DNA of 64,000 nucleotides from CAWIMX01 sp963792785 (lineage in GTDB: Bacteria > Acidobacteriota > Vicinamibacteria > Vicinamibacterales > CAVVIG01), in NCBI GenBank assembly GCA_963792785.1, contig CAWBXO010000002.1, positions 248,001-312,000 on the forward strand, in the 5' to 3' direction. The first letter of the stretch is position 1; each line of letters opens with the position of its first letter. The notes under the pieces are model-generated. The model did not search any database and had not been told where the DNA came from. It saw only the letters and a program-made list of their open reading frames with translations. The position numbers were made by a program, and so were the translations under genes. This document shows positions 17,308 through 25,958 of the stretch, piece by piece.

Positions 17308-18342
17308 GTGCGCACGCGACGCCCACGATACCCGGGCCGGAACCCTCGGAGATTCGAGGACAAGTACAAGGAACTGAACCCCGAGAAGTACGCCGCCGAG
17401 GTGCAGAAGATCCTCGCGTCCGGCAAGACGCCGGCGGGCACGCATCGCCCGATCATGGCGGAGGAAGTCCTTCGCTGCTTTCGACCGGCGCCCGGCGACG
17501 TGGCCGTCGACTGCACGCTCGGTGGTGGCGGCCACGCACGGGCGATCCTCGAACGCGTGCAGCCCGGCGGACGCCTGATCGGACTCGACGTCGATCCGTT
17601 CGAATTGCCCCGCACCGAGGCCCTGCTCCGGACGGCCGGCTTCGGCCCCGACACCTTCGTCGCCCGCCACGGGAACTTCGCCGGCCTGCCGCAGGTGCTC
17701 GCCGCCGAAGGACTCTCGGCCGCCGATCTGATCCTCGCCGACCTGGGCGTCTCCTCGATGCAGCTGGACAACCCCGCGCGCGGCTTCAGCTACAAGGGGG
17801 CCGGCCCCCTCGACATGCGGATGAATCCCTCGCGTGGCGAACCCGCGTCGCAGCTCCTCGCCCGCGTCAGCGAAGAGACGCTCGCGCGCCTGCTGCAGGC
17901 GAACGCCGACGAACCGCACGCCGCGCTCATCGCCAGTGTGCTCAAGCGGCAGCCGATCGAGACGACCCACGCCGTCGAGCGCCTGGTGCGCACCGGACTC
18001 ACCTCCGCCCTGCCGACGCTGGCGAAGACCGACGTGAAGATGTCGGTTCGCCGGACGTTCCAGGCGCTGCGCATTGCGGTGAATGACGAGTTGTCCGCCC
18101 TCGACGCGCTGCTGCGTTCGCTGCCGCAGTGCCTCGCGCCGGGCGGTCGAGTCGTGATCCTGACCTTCCACTCCGGCGAAGACCGGCGCGTCAAGAAGGC
18201 GTTTCAGGCGGGCTCTCGATCGGGGGTGTATTCCGCTGTGGCAGACGAGGTCATTCGCGCGACAAAGGAAGAGACCCGCGCGAACCGGCGAGCCTCGTCC
18301 GCGAAGTTGCGCTGGGCCGTGCGCGGCCACGGTTCCTTATAG
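17308..18342 (+). CDS. RsmH-like 16S rRNA (cytosine1402-N4)-methyltransferase paralogue
   Basis: A 344-residue class I methyltransferase. The MraW/RsmH core is clear: HRPIMAEEVLRCF, VDCTLGGGGHARAIL (SAM loop), IGLDVDPFE, ADLILADLGVSSMQLDNP, GFSYKGAGPLDMRM and VNDELSALDALL, ending VILTFHSGEDRRVK. RsmH methylates C1402 of 16S rRNA in the decoding centre. Two points are odd. There is a 48-residue N-terminal extension (RNPRRFEDKYKELNPEKY) not found in standard RsmH. The gene also stands alone rather than in a division/cell-wall (mra) cluster, and the C-terminal region has RATKEETRANRRASSAKLRW instead of the usual P-x-x-x-E motif. It may be a second, diverged copy. It starts at GTG 17308. Confidence 0.82.
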   Translation: MRTRRPRYPGRNPRRFEDKYKELNPEKYAAEVQKILASGKTPAGTHRPIMAEEVLRCFRPAPGDVAVDCTLGGGGHARAILERVQPGGRLIGLDVDPFELPRTEALLRTAGFGPDTFVARHGNFAGLPQVLAAEGLSAADLILADLGVSSMQLDNPARGFSYKGAGPLDMRMNPSRGEPASQLLARVSEETLARLLQANADEPHAALIASVLKRQPIETTHAVERLVRTGLTSALPTLAKTDVKMSVRRTFQALRIAVNDELSALDALLRSLPQCLAPGGRVVILTFHSGEDRRVKKAFQAGSRSGVYSAVADEVIRATKEETRANRRASSAKLRWAVRGHGSL

Positions 18343-18376
18343 AGCGTCACCGGAAACCGACCGGGACCGGAGACCT

Positions 18377-18526
18377 TCAGCTGCCCGCCGAGACCTTCGC
18401 CGCGTGCGCGTCCTGCTTGTCCTTGCGCGCGGCGTTTCGCGTCTGCCACGACTTGCCTTCGGTCTTCGGCTTCGGCTTCAGCTTCTTGTGCGACTCACGG
18501 GTCGGCGGTGTGGTCGTGTTGGCCAT
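18377..18526 (-). CDS. Small lysine-rich protein (49 aa)
   Basis: A 49-codon minus-strand gene with an ATG at 18526 preceded by AAGGA at RBS distance (GGAGCAAAGGAACACATG). The product begins MANTTTPPTRESHKKLKPKP and continues KTEGKSWQTRNAARKDKQD before ending AAKVSAGS. It is highly charged, with no membrane segment. It lies just upstream of a second small basic protein in the same direction, and both share a K/P/A-rich composition. It could be a nucleic-acid-associated or stress protein. Its short length makes this a moderate call, resting on the RBS and the neighbour. Confidence 0.5.
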   Translation of the reverse strand: MANTTTPPTRESHKKLKPKPKTEGKSWQTRNAARKDKQDAHAAKVSAGS

Positions 18527-18548
18527 GTGTTCCTTTGCTCCGAGCCTA

Positions 18549-18815
18549 TCACGTTCTCCGGCGAGGGGTCAGCGCCTTGCGGGCACGCGTCGCGGCCGTT
18601 CGCGACTTCCTGGCCACGCTCGCCGCCCTGTTGACGACGGCACCCGACCGCGCCCCGGTCTTCTCGGCGAACGCGATGAGCTTCTTTTGAGCCTTCGTGT
18701 ATTTCTTCGGCCGAGGCTTCAACTTGCTGACGCGTCCGGCGACACGGCCGAGCGCGCGGCCGGTCATCTTGGCGGCCTTGATGATTCTCTCGCCTGGTTT
18801 CCGACGCTTGGCCAT
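18549..18815 (-). CDS. Small basic histone-like protein (88 aa)
   Basis: An 88-residue, strongly basic protein starting MAKRRKPGERIIKAAKMTGR. It is nearly all Lys, Arg, Ala, Gly and Thr (e.g. KLKPRPKKYTKAQKKLIAFA and RKSRTAATRARKAL), like the tails of eukaryotic H1 and bacterial H1-like proteins. The RBS is strong (GGAAGGAG shortly before the ATG). It most likely binds DNA or RNA non-specifically. It follows the TlpA lipoprotein gene in the same direction and precedes the 49-residue basic gene. No catalytic motif is present. Confidence 0.65.
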   Translation of the reverse strand: MAKRRKPGERIIKAAKMTGRALGRVAGRVSKLKPRPKKYTKAQKKLIAFAEKTGARSGAVVNRAASVARKSRTAATRARKALTPRRRT

Positions 18816-18833
18816 ATGCGCTCCTTCCTTCTT

Positions 18834-20075
18834 TTATGGCTTCGCCGGCTCATCGATGAGCCGCGCGATCAGATCGTGTTCTTCCTGCTTCAACTGCAGG
18901 TGCTCGTCGCCGGTGGCTTCGCTCGCGAAACCAGCGTGCACGCGCCTGACCCGGCCGTCGCGTCCCAGGATGATGGTCGTGGGGTAGACGGCGAAGTTGA
19001 CCAGCTGCGACAGCTTCGCGGCGGCCTCGTCGGTGGTTCCCGCCACCAGGATCGGGAACTCGACGCCGTAGCGTTTGGTGAAAGCGAGCACGCGCGGGCG
19101 GGCCACTGACAGCGTCGCGTCGTTTTCGAAGAACAGGCCGACGACCTCCAGGCCTGTCGCGTGGAACTCGTGGTAGAGCTCGGTCATGAACGGCGCTTCG
19201 TCATGGCAGTTCGGGCACCAGGTCCCGCCGATGGTGAGCAGGACCACCCGGCCCTGAAACATGGCGTCGGCATCGCTGATCGTCTTCCCGTCGAGATCGG
19301 ATCCGGAGAAGTGAAAGCGCTCGGCCGGATCCTTCACGCTGGTGAAGCGCGACAGGTCGGGCGGCTCGGGTATGCCCTTCGCCCGCGCCTCATTCGTGCG
19401 CGCCGCGAGATAGGTCGCCCGATGATCGAGCGTCACGCTGAGCGTGCCGTCCGCGTTGGGCTGCGCCTCGAAGAGCAGCGGCCTCTCGCCGGCGAAGTGG
19501 CTCATCACCAGCCGGCCGTCCTCCCAATGGCCGACGAGCGTTCCCGTATCGCCCGACGTTTTCAGGATCGCGCCCGAGACTTCGGGACCGGATTGCCGGA
19601 GGTAGAGCCGCCACGACACGTCGAGCTTCGACCCGTCGTCGGCGGTGTGATACATGGCCCAGTTGCCCTCGACCTCGGGAACCTCGCCGACCGCCTGCGC
19701 CACGGGCACAAACCGCTGCGCGTGAAATTCCCGCCGACGCGCCGTCGCGCCTGCACTGCCATAGGTGCCGCGGAGCTGGTCGCCCTCGAGCGTGGCTTCG
19801 AGCGTCGTGTTGAGAAAGTCCCACTCGAGCGTCAGTGTTCCGTTGTCGAGGCTGCCAGACGTCGAGCCCACCTTCCGATCGCCCTCGAAGAAGAAGCCTT
19901 GGGCCAGAGGTCCGTCTTGCGCGATCTCGAAACGGAAGGGGACGTCCACGTTGTTGGCGACGACGACCGCGTCCCACAGTCCGGCCATGCCCGGGGCGGC
20001 CGGTGCGGGCGTACGGGAGCAGCCAACTGCCGTGGTGACAAGGATCAGCGCGCAGGCGTTCAGGATTCTAGACAT
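18834..20075 (-). CDS. TlpA-family thioredoxin-like lipoprotein
   Basis: A 413-residue exported protein. The leader MSRILNACALILVTTAVGCS ends in a Cys that fits a lipobox, so it should be membrane-anchored in the envelope. Residues 30-240 form a beta-rich N-terminal region of unknown family. Residues about 265-400 are a TlpA/ResA-like thioredoxin fold: DLDGKTISDADAMFQGRVVL, active site TWCPNCHDEAPF (CxxC), and the cis-Pro VYPTTIILGRDG. Such proteins reduce disulfides in the periplasm, often for cytochrome c or metalloprotein assembly. A duplicated GAGGAGCTCTTGTG sits just upstream of the start. It is not in an obvious cytochrome cluster here, so the substrate is unknown. Confidence 0.85.
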   Translation of the reverse strand: MSRILNACALILVTTAVGCSRTPAPAAPGMAGLWDAVVVANNVDVPFRFEIAQDGPLAQGFFFEGDRKVGSTSGSLDNGTLTLEWDFLNTTLEATLEGDQLRGTYGSAGATARRREFHAQRFVPVAQAVGEVPEVEGNWAMYHTADDGSKLDVSWRLYLRQSGPEVSGAILKTSGDTGTLVGHWEDGRLVMSHFAGERPLLFEAQPNADGTLSVTLDHRATYLAARTNEARAKGIPEPPDLSRFTSVKDPAERFHFSGSDLDGKTISDADAMFQGRVVLLTIGGTWCPNCHDEAPFMTELYHEFHATGLEVVGLFFENDATLSVARPRVLAFTKRYGVEFPILVAGTTDEAAAKLSQLVNFAVYPTTIILGRDGRVRRVHAGFASEATGDEHLQLKQEEHDLIARLIDEPAKP

Positions 20076-20142
20076 CTTATGGAGGAGCTCTTGTGAGGAG
20101 CTCTTGTGTGGATAAGTGTAGCTCCGATATCACTGAGCCGGT

Positions 20143-20883
20143 TCAGAAGGTGACCACAAGGGCGACCGACGTCAGCGTGTCCGTGGTGCGGAAGCCGGGA
20201 GCCGGCTTGTGCAGATATTCCACCCGCTGCGAGAGCTTCAGCGACAGCGCCGTTGCGATCGCTGCCGCGACGCTCGCCTCGTTCGCCACGCGGACGTCGC
20301 CGGAATCGCTCAGGTTCTGCGTGACATTGAGCTCTTCGGCGACGGTGCTGTGGTCGCTGATCTTCCAACCGTAGCGCGCTCCGGCGCCCGCCGTCGAGGC
20401 CGACGTCCGCGGCGCGTTGACGTGCACCTCACGCAGGTAGCCGAGGCTGCCGAACACCTGGAGCGTCTGCGGGCCCGGAGGCAGGACGTCGAGCGCCAGA
20501 CCGCCGTTCACCTGTTCGCGGCTGCCGATCCCGGCGAATCGGTTGCGCAGGAACAGGAAATCACCGAAGCCGTGGAGGCGCGCGCGAATCAGGCGCGAGG
20601 CCCGGGCCGCCGCCGCGAGCGACGATGCCGTGACGATCGATTCCGAAGAGCTTCGGACTCCGGTGACACGCGCGAGCGCGTCCCACACGCCCGGGCGATG
20701 ATAGTCGAGCTCACCGCCGGCCCCGTACGTCTGCGTCCGGCTGTTGCCGGTCGCGGCCACGATCGAGATCTGCGCCAGGCCCGACCAGCCCTCGGGCGGC
20801 GGCTCGGGCGCCTGCGCGCGGGCCACGGCCGGCGCGAGGAGGAGGCAGCCACAGACCGGGATCCACTGGAGGATGTGCTTCAT
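20143..20883 (-). CDS. DUF481 outer-membrane beta-barrel protein (YdiY-like)
   Basis: A 246-residue protein with a signal peptide (MKHILQWIPVCGCLLLAPAV, cleavage near ARAQA). The mature part has alternating hydrophobic and polar strands and the DUF481 opening GWSGLAQISIVAATGNSRTQ, with LSLKLSQRVEYLHKPAPGF and a terminal aromatic residue (ALVVTF), as expected for an outer-membrane barrel. DUF481 proteins are porin-like with unknown cargo. The stop of the YeaQ-like gene lies 10 bases upstream, so the two may be co-transcribed. Confidence 0.8.
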   Translation of the reverse strand: MKHILQWIPVCGCLLLAPAVARAQAPEPPPEGWSGLAQISIVAATGNSRTQTYGAGGELDYHRPGVWDALARVTGVRSSSESIVTASSLAAAARASRLIRARLHGFGDFLFLRNRFAGIGSREQVNGGLALDVLPPGPQTLQVFGSLGYLREVHVNAPRTSASTAGAGARYGWKISDHSTVAEELNVTQNLSDSGDVRVANEASVAAAIATALSLKLSQRVEYLHKPAPGFRTTDTLTSVALVVTF

Positions 20884-20893
20884 GCGTACACCG

Positions 20894-21169
20894 TCACAAG
20901 GCCGCCCGGCGGAACAGGCCGAGGATTGCGACGAACAGCGCCGCGCCGATGATCGACCAGACGATCGGGAACGCCTGCCCGCCGATCGTCAGGACGAAAA
21001 GCGCCGGCAGGCCGAGCGCCGAGGCGAGCCACGTACCAAGGAGCGCGCCGATGAACCCCAGCGCGACCGAGGCGAGACAGCCGATGCCAGAGAAGCCTCC
21101 GAGGGTCTCGCCGATGCCGCCGCAAATGCCGGCGACGATGAGAAGAATGATGAAGTCGGCGATTGTCAC
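20894..21169 (-). CDS. GlsB/YeaQ/YmgE-family small membrane protein
   Basis: A 91-residue protein starting at GTG 21169 (VTIADFIILLIVAGICGGIG). It has three hydrophobic helices with Gly-rich faces: IADFIILLIVAGICGGIG, SVALGFIGALLGTWLASALG and IVWSIIGAALFVAILGLF. This matches the transglycosylase-associated/YeaQ family, which is linked to general stress responses and has no proven enzymatic activity. It sits between a DedA gene and the DUF481 gene, all on minus. In-frame codons upstream to 21241 are unlikely to be translated. Confidence 0.75.
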   Translation of the reverse strand: MTIADFIILLIVAGICGGIGETLGGFSGIGCLASVALGFIGALLGTWLASALGLPALFVLTIGGQAFPIVWSIIGAALFVAILGLFRRAAL

Positions 21170-21244
21170 GTGCGCCCCCTGAACGAGCTCGCGACCACGG
21201 GCGAGCTTGCCATTACGCAAGCAAGAATCTGACCACGCCACACA

Positions 21245-21889
21245 TCAGCTCGATGGAGCACCGGACAGCGCGCGTTCGGCGCGATCTTCCAGCCGTTGCT
21301 CGTGCCGCCGGACGAAGAGCACGCCGCCGCCCGCCGCCGCCGCCGTGCCGCCAAGCAGCACGAGATTGAGCGGCCCGGTGAATCGCGAAAGCGTCTGGCC
21401 GAGGCTATAGGCGAGAAACCCGTATCCCGCCGCCCATAGGACGCCGCCCGCGGCGTTGAAGAACAGAAACCGCTTCCACCCCATGCGGTTGATGCCCGCG
21501 AGCAGGGCGGCGAAGGTGCGAAGGACGGCAATGAAGCGCCCGAAAAAGACGACCTTGCCGCCGTGACGATGGAAGAGGTACTGGCCGAGCTTGAGCCGTC
21601 GAGGGGTGAGGCGCAACACCGGCGCGTGCCGCCGGATCCACGGATACCCGAGGTCGCGCCCGACCCAGAAACCGATGTTGTCGCCGGCGATCGCCCCGAG
21701 GGCCGCGGCGATGACGACGCTGAAGATGCTGATGCGGCCTGTTGAGCCTGCGTAGACCGCCGCGGTCAGGAGCGTCGTCTCGCCCGGCAGGGGCAGGCCG
21801 ACGCTCTCGAGCCCGACCACGACCGCGACGATCCATCCGCCGTGCGCGGCGATGAGGCTCTTCAGGAACGCGTCGGCGGCCGCCAGCAT
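21245..21889 (-). CDS. DedA-family membrane protein
   Basis: A 214-residue inner-membrane protein of the DedA/SNARE-associated (VTT) family. Markers are ESVGLPLPGETTLLTAAVYA, AIAGDNIGFWVGRDLG, HRHGGKVVFFGRFIAVLRT and GINRMGWKRFLFFNAAGGVL. These enclose the conserved G-[FY]-x-x-R motif and the re-entrant hairpins. DedA proteins are now considered lipid (undecaprenyl phosphate or phospholipid) transporters or scramblases. A second DedA-type domain occurs 3 kb away in the DedA-PAP2 fusion. The C-terminal RRHEQRLEDRAERA is a charged cytoplasmic tail. Confidence 0.88.
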   Translation of the reverse strand: MLAAADAFLKSLIAAHGGWIVAVVVGLESVGLPLPGETTLLTAAVYAGSTGRISIFSVVIAAALGAIAGDNIGFWVGRDLGYPWIRRHAPVLRLTPRRLKLGQYLFHRHGGKVVFFGRFIAVLRTFAALLAGINRMGWKRFLFFNAAGGVLWAAGYGFLAYSLGQTLSRFTGPLNLVLLGGTAAAAGGGVLFVRRHEQRLEDRAERALSGAPSS

Positions 21890-21933
21890 GCCGGGCGGAG
21901 ATGCAACGGCCGATCCGCAGCCTACAATGCGGT

Positions 21934-22284
<351 letters not shown>

Positions 22285-22496
22285 TCGGTTGAACTGGACG
22301 ATCGGGCTGCCGTGAAGCTGGCATACCACGCCCGAGGTGGCAGCTGTGCCCAACGGCGTCCAACGGGAACATCTGGAACATCAATTGCTCCACACAGATT
22401 TGTTTAGGCCGGATCGCCGGGATTTCGGCGTGGTCCGCCCGCGCGCGCGAGAAGCCCGTCGAGCGGCGATCCGGCCAGGCCAGAAATGGGAGGCCG

Positions 22497-22982
22497 ATGA
22501 TGGCATCGCGAATCATCGTTGCCACGCTGCTCGCCCTCGGGACTCTGTCCCCAGCGACGTTTGCAGTGCCACGCAGCAGCGCGGCGCCGGTGCGGCAGTT
22601 GGCGGTGGTCAGCTTCGACAAAGCGACCGATGTCGCTGGCGTGCTGCTGAATGCAGGACAGTACGTGATCGTCCACGATGCCGGAAAAATGGCTCGCGGC
22701 GAGGCGTGCACGACTTTTTACCGCTTCGGTGAATCCGGGGAGGCCGCTCTAGAGGAGGCCGTGTCGTTTCATTGCATCCCTCGCGAGCGCGAAGTCGCCC
22801 ACAAGACCACACTCACCATGACCACGGTCCCCTGCGACAAAAGTGGTTGCCTTGACGATTGGTACATGAACAAACTGCTCGAATACCAATTCGCAGGTGA
22901 TTCAGAAGGGCATGGCGTTCCGGATCGAACGCCCGCTTTTGCTGGTGCGAAAGGGTCCGAGGAACGGCCCACCATGCAATAG
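22497..22982 (+). CDS. Secreted hypothetical protein
   Basis: A 161-residue protein with a signal peptide (MASRIIVATLLALGTLSPAT, cleavage near TFAVP). No known domain is recognised. The mature part contains VRQLAVVSFDKATDVAGVLL, YVIVHDAGKMARGEACTTFY and four cysteines (EACTT, FHCIP, VPCDK, GCLDD) that could form two disulfides. The pattern, a hydrophobic strand followed by NAGQYVIVHD, recalls small envelope proteins annotated only as conserved hypothetical in Acidobacteria. It stands alone, 212 bases after the ferredoxin. Confidence 0.6.
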   Translation: MMASRIIVATLLALGTLSPATFAVPRSSAAPVRQLAVVSFDKATDVAGVLLNAGQYVIVHDAGKMARGEACTTFYRFGESGEAALEEAVSFHCIPREREVAHKTTLTMTTVPCDKSGCLDDWYMNKLLEYQFAGDSEGHGVPDRTPAFAGAKGSEERPTMQ

Positions 22983-23330
22983 CGGGTGTTGAGGGCTGGA
23001 CCGGCAGCGGCGCGCGTTCTCTTCGACGCGCGACCGGCTAGTGCTGGAGACAGTCGGTTGGGTTGGCTCCCGCGACCACGCCAACGGTGAACGCATCGCC
23101 TATCCCGCAATAGAAGATGTTGATCGAGAGATTGGCACTGCTTTGTCTCCGCATCGAACGATACTCAATGGGGTTTCGCCCCGATCGCTTTCGCCATTAC
23201 CACCGACGCTTGAATCTCACCTATCTCTCGCCGCAACTGGATCGCCAACTATACTGCCAGTCCATGTCACGGGGCCGTGACATTCCCACGATCCAGCCCT
23301 GGGACGCGACGGGCTTATAGTCAGGGAACC
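22983..23330. other. Intergenic region without recognised gene
   Basis: About 350 bases between the secreted hypothetical protein and the next plus-strand gene. Short open frames exist on both strands but show no RBS, conserved motif or typical codon bias. Part of it (23100-23280) is lower in G+C than the flanks. I see no hairpin strong enough to call a terminator. Confidence 0.4.
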
Positions 23331-23972
23331 GTGCGTCGATCCACGCTTCTCAAGATTGTCCTTGGACTGGCGGCCCTCGCGCTGTTCGGCGTCCTCTTCG
23401 TTCGCTCGGCGAGGAACACAGCCGCGCAGCCGTACACGATGGAGCGGGCGCAGCTCGACGGGTGGGTGGTCGCGCTCGACCCCGCGCCCGACGCGTCCGG
23501 CGTCGTGCTGGGTCTGCGCCCGCCGGGCACCCTGGCCCCGCCGCTCTTCAACCAGATTTTCTCGCGCGTCGGACTCACGCTCAACCAGCCGGACCCGCTG
23601 GCGATGCCGCTCGTGCTGAACGCGGAGTTCGATCGTCCGGGAATGGCCGGCGCGTTGCCCCTCGACGCGCTCGAGGACATGGCGCGCGCGAGCGGTCTCC
23701 AATCGACGCCGCCGCTGCCGACCTGCCTGGCGCACCGCCGCATCAGCCAGCCGGGTTCGACCCGCGATCTATTCTTTCTACGATTCGAGTTCCCCCCACT
23801 TGCGGCGTTGCGCCTCGCCATCGCCGCGCGCCTCGGCCCTGCCGCCGGCTTCGACCCTGCCGGCCTCAGCCCCATCGTCATCATCGCTGGCACCGACAGG
23901 GACTTCCGCAGCTGGCTGCCGCTGCAGGGCGACGCCACCCAGGACTGCGTCGCGCCGATCGTGGTGCAATAG
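23331..23972 (+). CDS. Membrane-anchored hypothetical protein
   Basis: A 213-residue protein starting at GTG 23331 (VRRSTLLKIVLGLAALALFG). One N-terminal helix anchors a periplasmic domain: LDGWVVALDPAPDASGVVLG, MPLVLNAEFDRPGMAGALPL, CLAHRRISQPGSTRDLFFLR and the end PLQGDATQDCVAPIVV. Two cysteines (CLAHR, DCVAP) may pair. I do not recognise a characterised family. It is convergent with the dCTP deaminase gene with a gap of only 12 bases. Confidence 0.65.
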   Translation: MRRSTLLKIVLGLAALALFGVLFVRSARNTAAQPYTMERAQLDGWVVALDPAPDASGVVLGLRPPGTLAPPLFNQIFSRVGLTLNQPDPLAMPLVLNAEFDRPGMAGALPLDALEDMARASGLQSTPPLPTCLAHRRISQPGSTRDLFFLRFEFPPLAALRLAIAARLGPAAGFDPAGLSPIVIIAGTDRDFRSWLPLQGDATQDCVAPIVVQ

Positions 23973-23984
23973 CTCCCGCCCGAG

Positions 23985-24491
23985 CTACAGCGTGTCCTGG
24001 CGCGCGAAGCGTCCCTCGTAGACGGCGCTGCCCTCGCAGCGCTGGAGCACGATCTGAAGGAGCCGCACACCCGCGTGGATTAGCAGCGTCCGGCCCGACA
24101 GGTTCGACATCTCGAGCACCTGGCGGTTCGCGACGCCCGGCTGCACGAAGCCCGACGTGACGTGGATCATGAGGCCGAGGCGCGCAAACCGACTGCGGCC
24201 TTCGAGCCATCCACCGATGTCTCCGGGCAGCGTGATGCGCTCGCGAGTGATGCCGTGGATGGTCTCGCCCGGGGCCAGCGGATACGGCGTCTGGAGCGAG
24301 CGCACGTCGGTCATCGTCCGGTAATCGACGTCGTCCGTCACCGAGACCGGCTCGCGCCCGTGCATGACGCGGATCTCGTCGCCAAGATGCAGGTCGATCG
24401 ACGCCGCCCCCACCTGGTCCGGGAAGAACGGATCGATCACCACTCGCCCTGCCTCGATCTCCCGCCGAATGACGTCGCGCGTGAGGATCAT
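23985..24491 (-). CDS. dcd: dCTP deaminase
   Basis: A 168-residue cytosolic enzyme of the dUTPase-like trimeric fold that converts dCTP to dUTP (or dUMP if bifunctional). Markers are VGAASIDLHLGDEIRVM, YPLAPGETIHGITRERITLP and the active-site loop GWLEGRSRFARLGLMIHVTS with GFVQPG, where the conserved Arg-Ser and Glu lie. It is shorter than the E. coli enzyme (193) but typical for many bacteria. The gene ends 12 bases from a convergent gene and its start lies 30 bases from the end of the DedA-PAP2 gene, so the two may be co-transcribed. Confidence 0.9.
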   Translation of the reverse strand: MILTRDVIRREIEAGRVVIDPFFPDQVGAASIDLHLGDEIRVMHGREPVSVTDDVDYRTMTDVRSLQTPYPLAPGETIHGITRERITLPGDIGGWLEGRSRFARLGLMIHVTSGFVQPGVANRQVLEMSNLSGRTLLIHAGVRLLQIVLQRCEGSAVYEGRFARQDTL

Positions 24492-24521
24492 CGTGTCAAT
24501 TCAAGTGTAGCTCGCGGAACA

Positions 24522-25892
24522 CTACGAACGGCGCCGGTGAGCCTCGACGGCCGTCAGACACACGGCCAGCCACACCAGGCCCGCCGCGATGCCCGCCAGC
24601 ACGTCGCTCGGGTAGTGCGCACCGAGGTAGACGCGGCTCGTCGCGATGAGCAGAATCAGCGCCGCCGCCGAGACCGCGACCGCGACGCGTCGCCGCCACG
24701 AGTCGAGCGTGACCATCAGCCAGACGGCCAGGAATCCGTAGAGCGTCGTGGCGCTCATCGCGTGCCCGCTCGGAAAGCTGAAGCTCGTGAGCATCACCAG
24801 GGGATGCGCCCACTGCGGGCGCGCACGGTGAAAGGCGTGCTTCAGCAGCACGTTCAGGAGTTCTCCGCCGGGCACGACGAGCACGAGCCCGGTCAGCCAG
24901 TATTGCAACCCTCGCCAGAGGAAGTACGCGCCGGCCGCGACGCTCAGCGCGGCGACGACGCGCCAGCCGCCCAGTTGCGTCAGCAGCTCCACCACTCGCG
25001 TCAGGCCTGGCGTGTTGTGCGCCTCGAACCAGTGCGAGACGAGGCGATCGACGTGCGTGAGCGGATCGCCCGCGACAACGTCCTGGGCGATGCCGCCGAA
25101 GATCCAGGCGAAGGTCACCAGCACGAGGACGCCGACGGTCAGGTACAAGCCGAGCTCCCCTTCCGGGGAGAGCCGCGCGATGAGGAAACTCCGCGCGCGC
25201 GCAACGCGGACGCCGATCGCCCCGGTCGTCGCACGGCGCCGCACGGCGGCAAACCGTCGGGTGATCGCCGCTTCGTGACGCTCCGCCCATCGCCAGAGCA
25301 GCGTCAGGCCGATGAAACCAGCAAACACGGCGGCGACGACGACGCTCGCGCGCCCCATCCAGACTTCCGCCCGGTGCCAGCTCTCTCCGAGGACGAACCC
25401 GAGCCAGACGAAGGTGGCGGCCCACATCACGCCGCCCGCGGCGTTGTACGGGAGGAACACGGAATAGCGCATGCCAGAGGAACCGGCCACGAACGGCGCC
25501 AGCGCCCGGAGGAACCCGACGAACCGGCCGGCGAAGACGGCCTTGCCCCCGTATCGCGCGAAGAAGCGATCCACCCGCTTCAGGGCCGCGCCATCGACGC
25601 CGATCCACCGCCCGTGTTTCACGAGCGCGGCGCGCCCGGCACGCCGGCCGAGCTCATAGCCGAGTGTGTCACCGAGAATCGCGCCGGCGGCGACGATGAT
25701 GAACAGATCGACCGGCTCGAAGACGCCACGCGACGCGAGAAACCCCGCGAGCAGCACGATGCTCTCGCCGGGTACCAGGAGGCCGATGAAGGCGGCCGAC
25801 TCCAGCGTCGCCGCGACGAAGACGGCCAGGTATCCCCAGTGGCCGAGATCGGTGATCACCTGGGGGAAGCCGTCCAGCATGCCGTTCGCCAA
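24522..25892 (-). CDS. DedA-PAP2 phosphatase fusion
   Basis: A 456-residue membrane protein joining two families. Residues 1-200 are DedA-like: ESAAFIGLLVPGESIVLLAG, GDTLGYELGRRAG, YGGKAVFAGRFVGFLRAL and PYNAAGGVMWAATFVW. Residues 240-445 are a PAP2 (type 2 phosphatidic acid phosphatase) domain with all three motifs: KHAFHRARP, PSGH in FSFPSGHAMSAT, and SRVYLGAHYPSD. PAP2 enzymes dephosphorylate lipid phosphates such as undecaprenyl pyrophosphate, and DedA proteins move undecaprenyl phosphate or phospholipids. The fusion therefore suggests coupled dephosphorylation and flipping of the carrier lipid. Such fusions are known in several phyla. Confidence 0.9.
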   Translation of the reverse strand: MANGMLDGFPQVITDLGHWGYLAVFVAATLESAAFIGLLVPGESIVLLAGFLASRGVFEPVDLFIIVAAGAILGDTLGYELGRRAGRAALVKHGRWIGVDGAALKRVDRFFARYGGKAVFAGRFVGFLRALAPFVAGSSGMRYSVFLPYNAAGGVMWAATFVWLGFVLGESWHRAEVWMGRASVVVAAVFAGFIGLTLLWRWAERHEAAITRRFAAVRRRATTGAIGVRVARARSFLIARLSPEGELGLYLTVGVLVLVTFAWIFGGIAQDVVAGDPLTHVDRLVSHWFEAHNTPGLTRVVELLTQLGGWRVVAALSVAAGAYFLWRGLQYWLTGLVLVVPGGELLNVLLKHAFHRARPQWAHPLVMLTSFSFPSGHAMSATTLYGFLAVWLMVTLDSWRRRVAVAVSAAALILLIATSRVYLGAHYPSDVLAGIAAGLVWLAVCLTAVEAHRRRS

Positions 25893-25958
25893 TGATAGCG
25901 TCGGCGGGTGCGATGTCGGTTGGATGGGAGGAGGCGGAGCCGGCGGCTCCGCCCCGGT

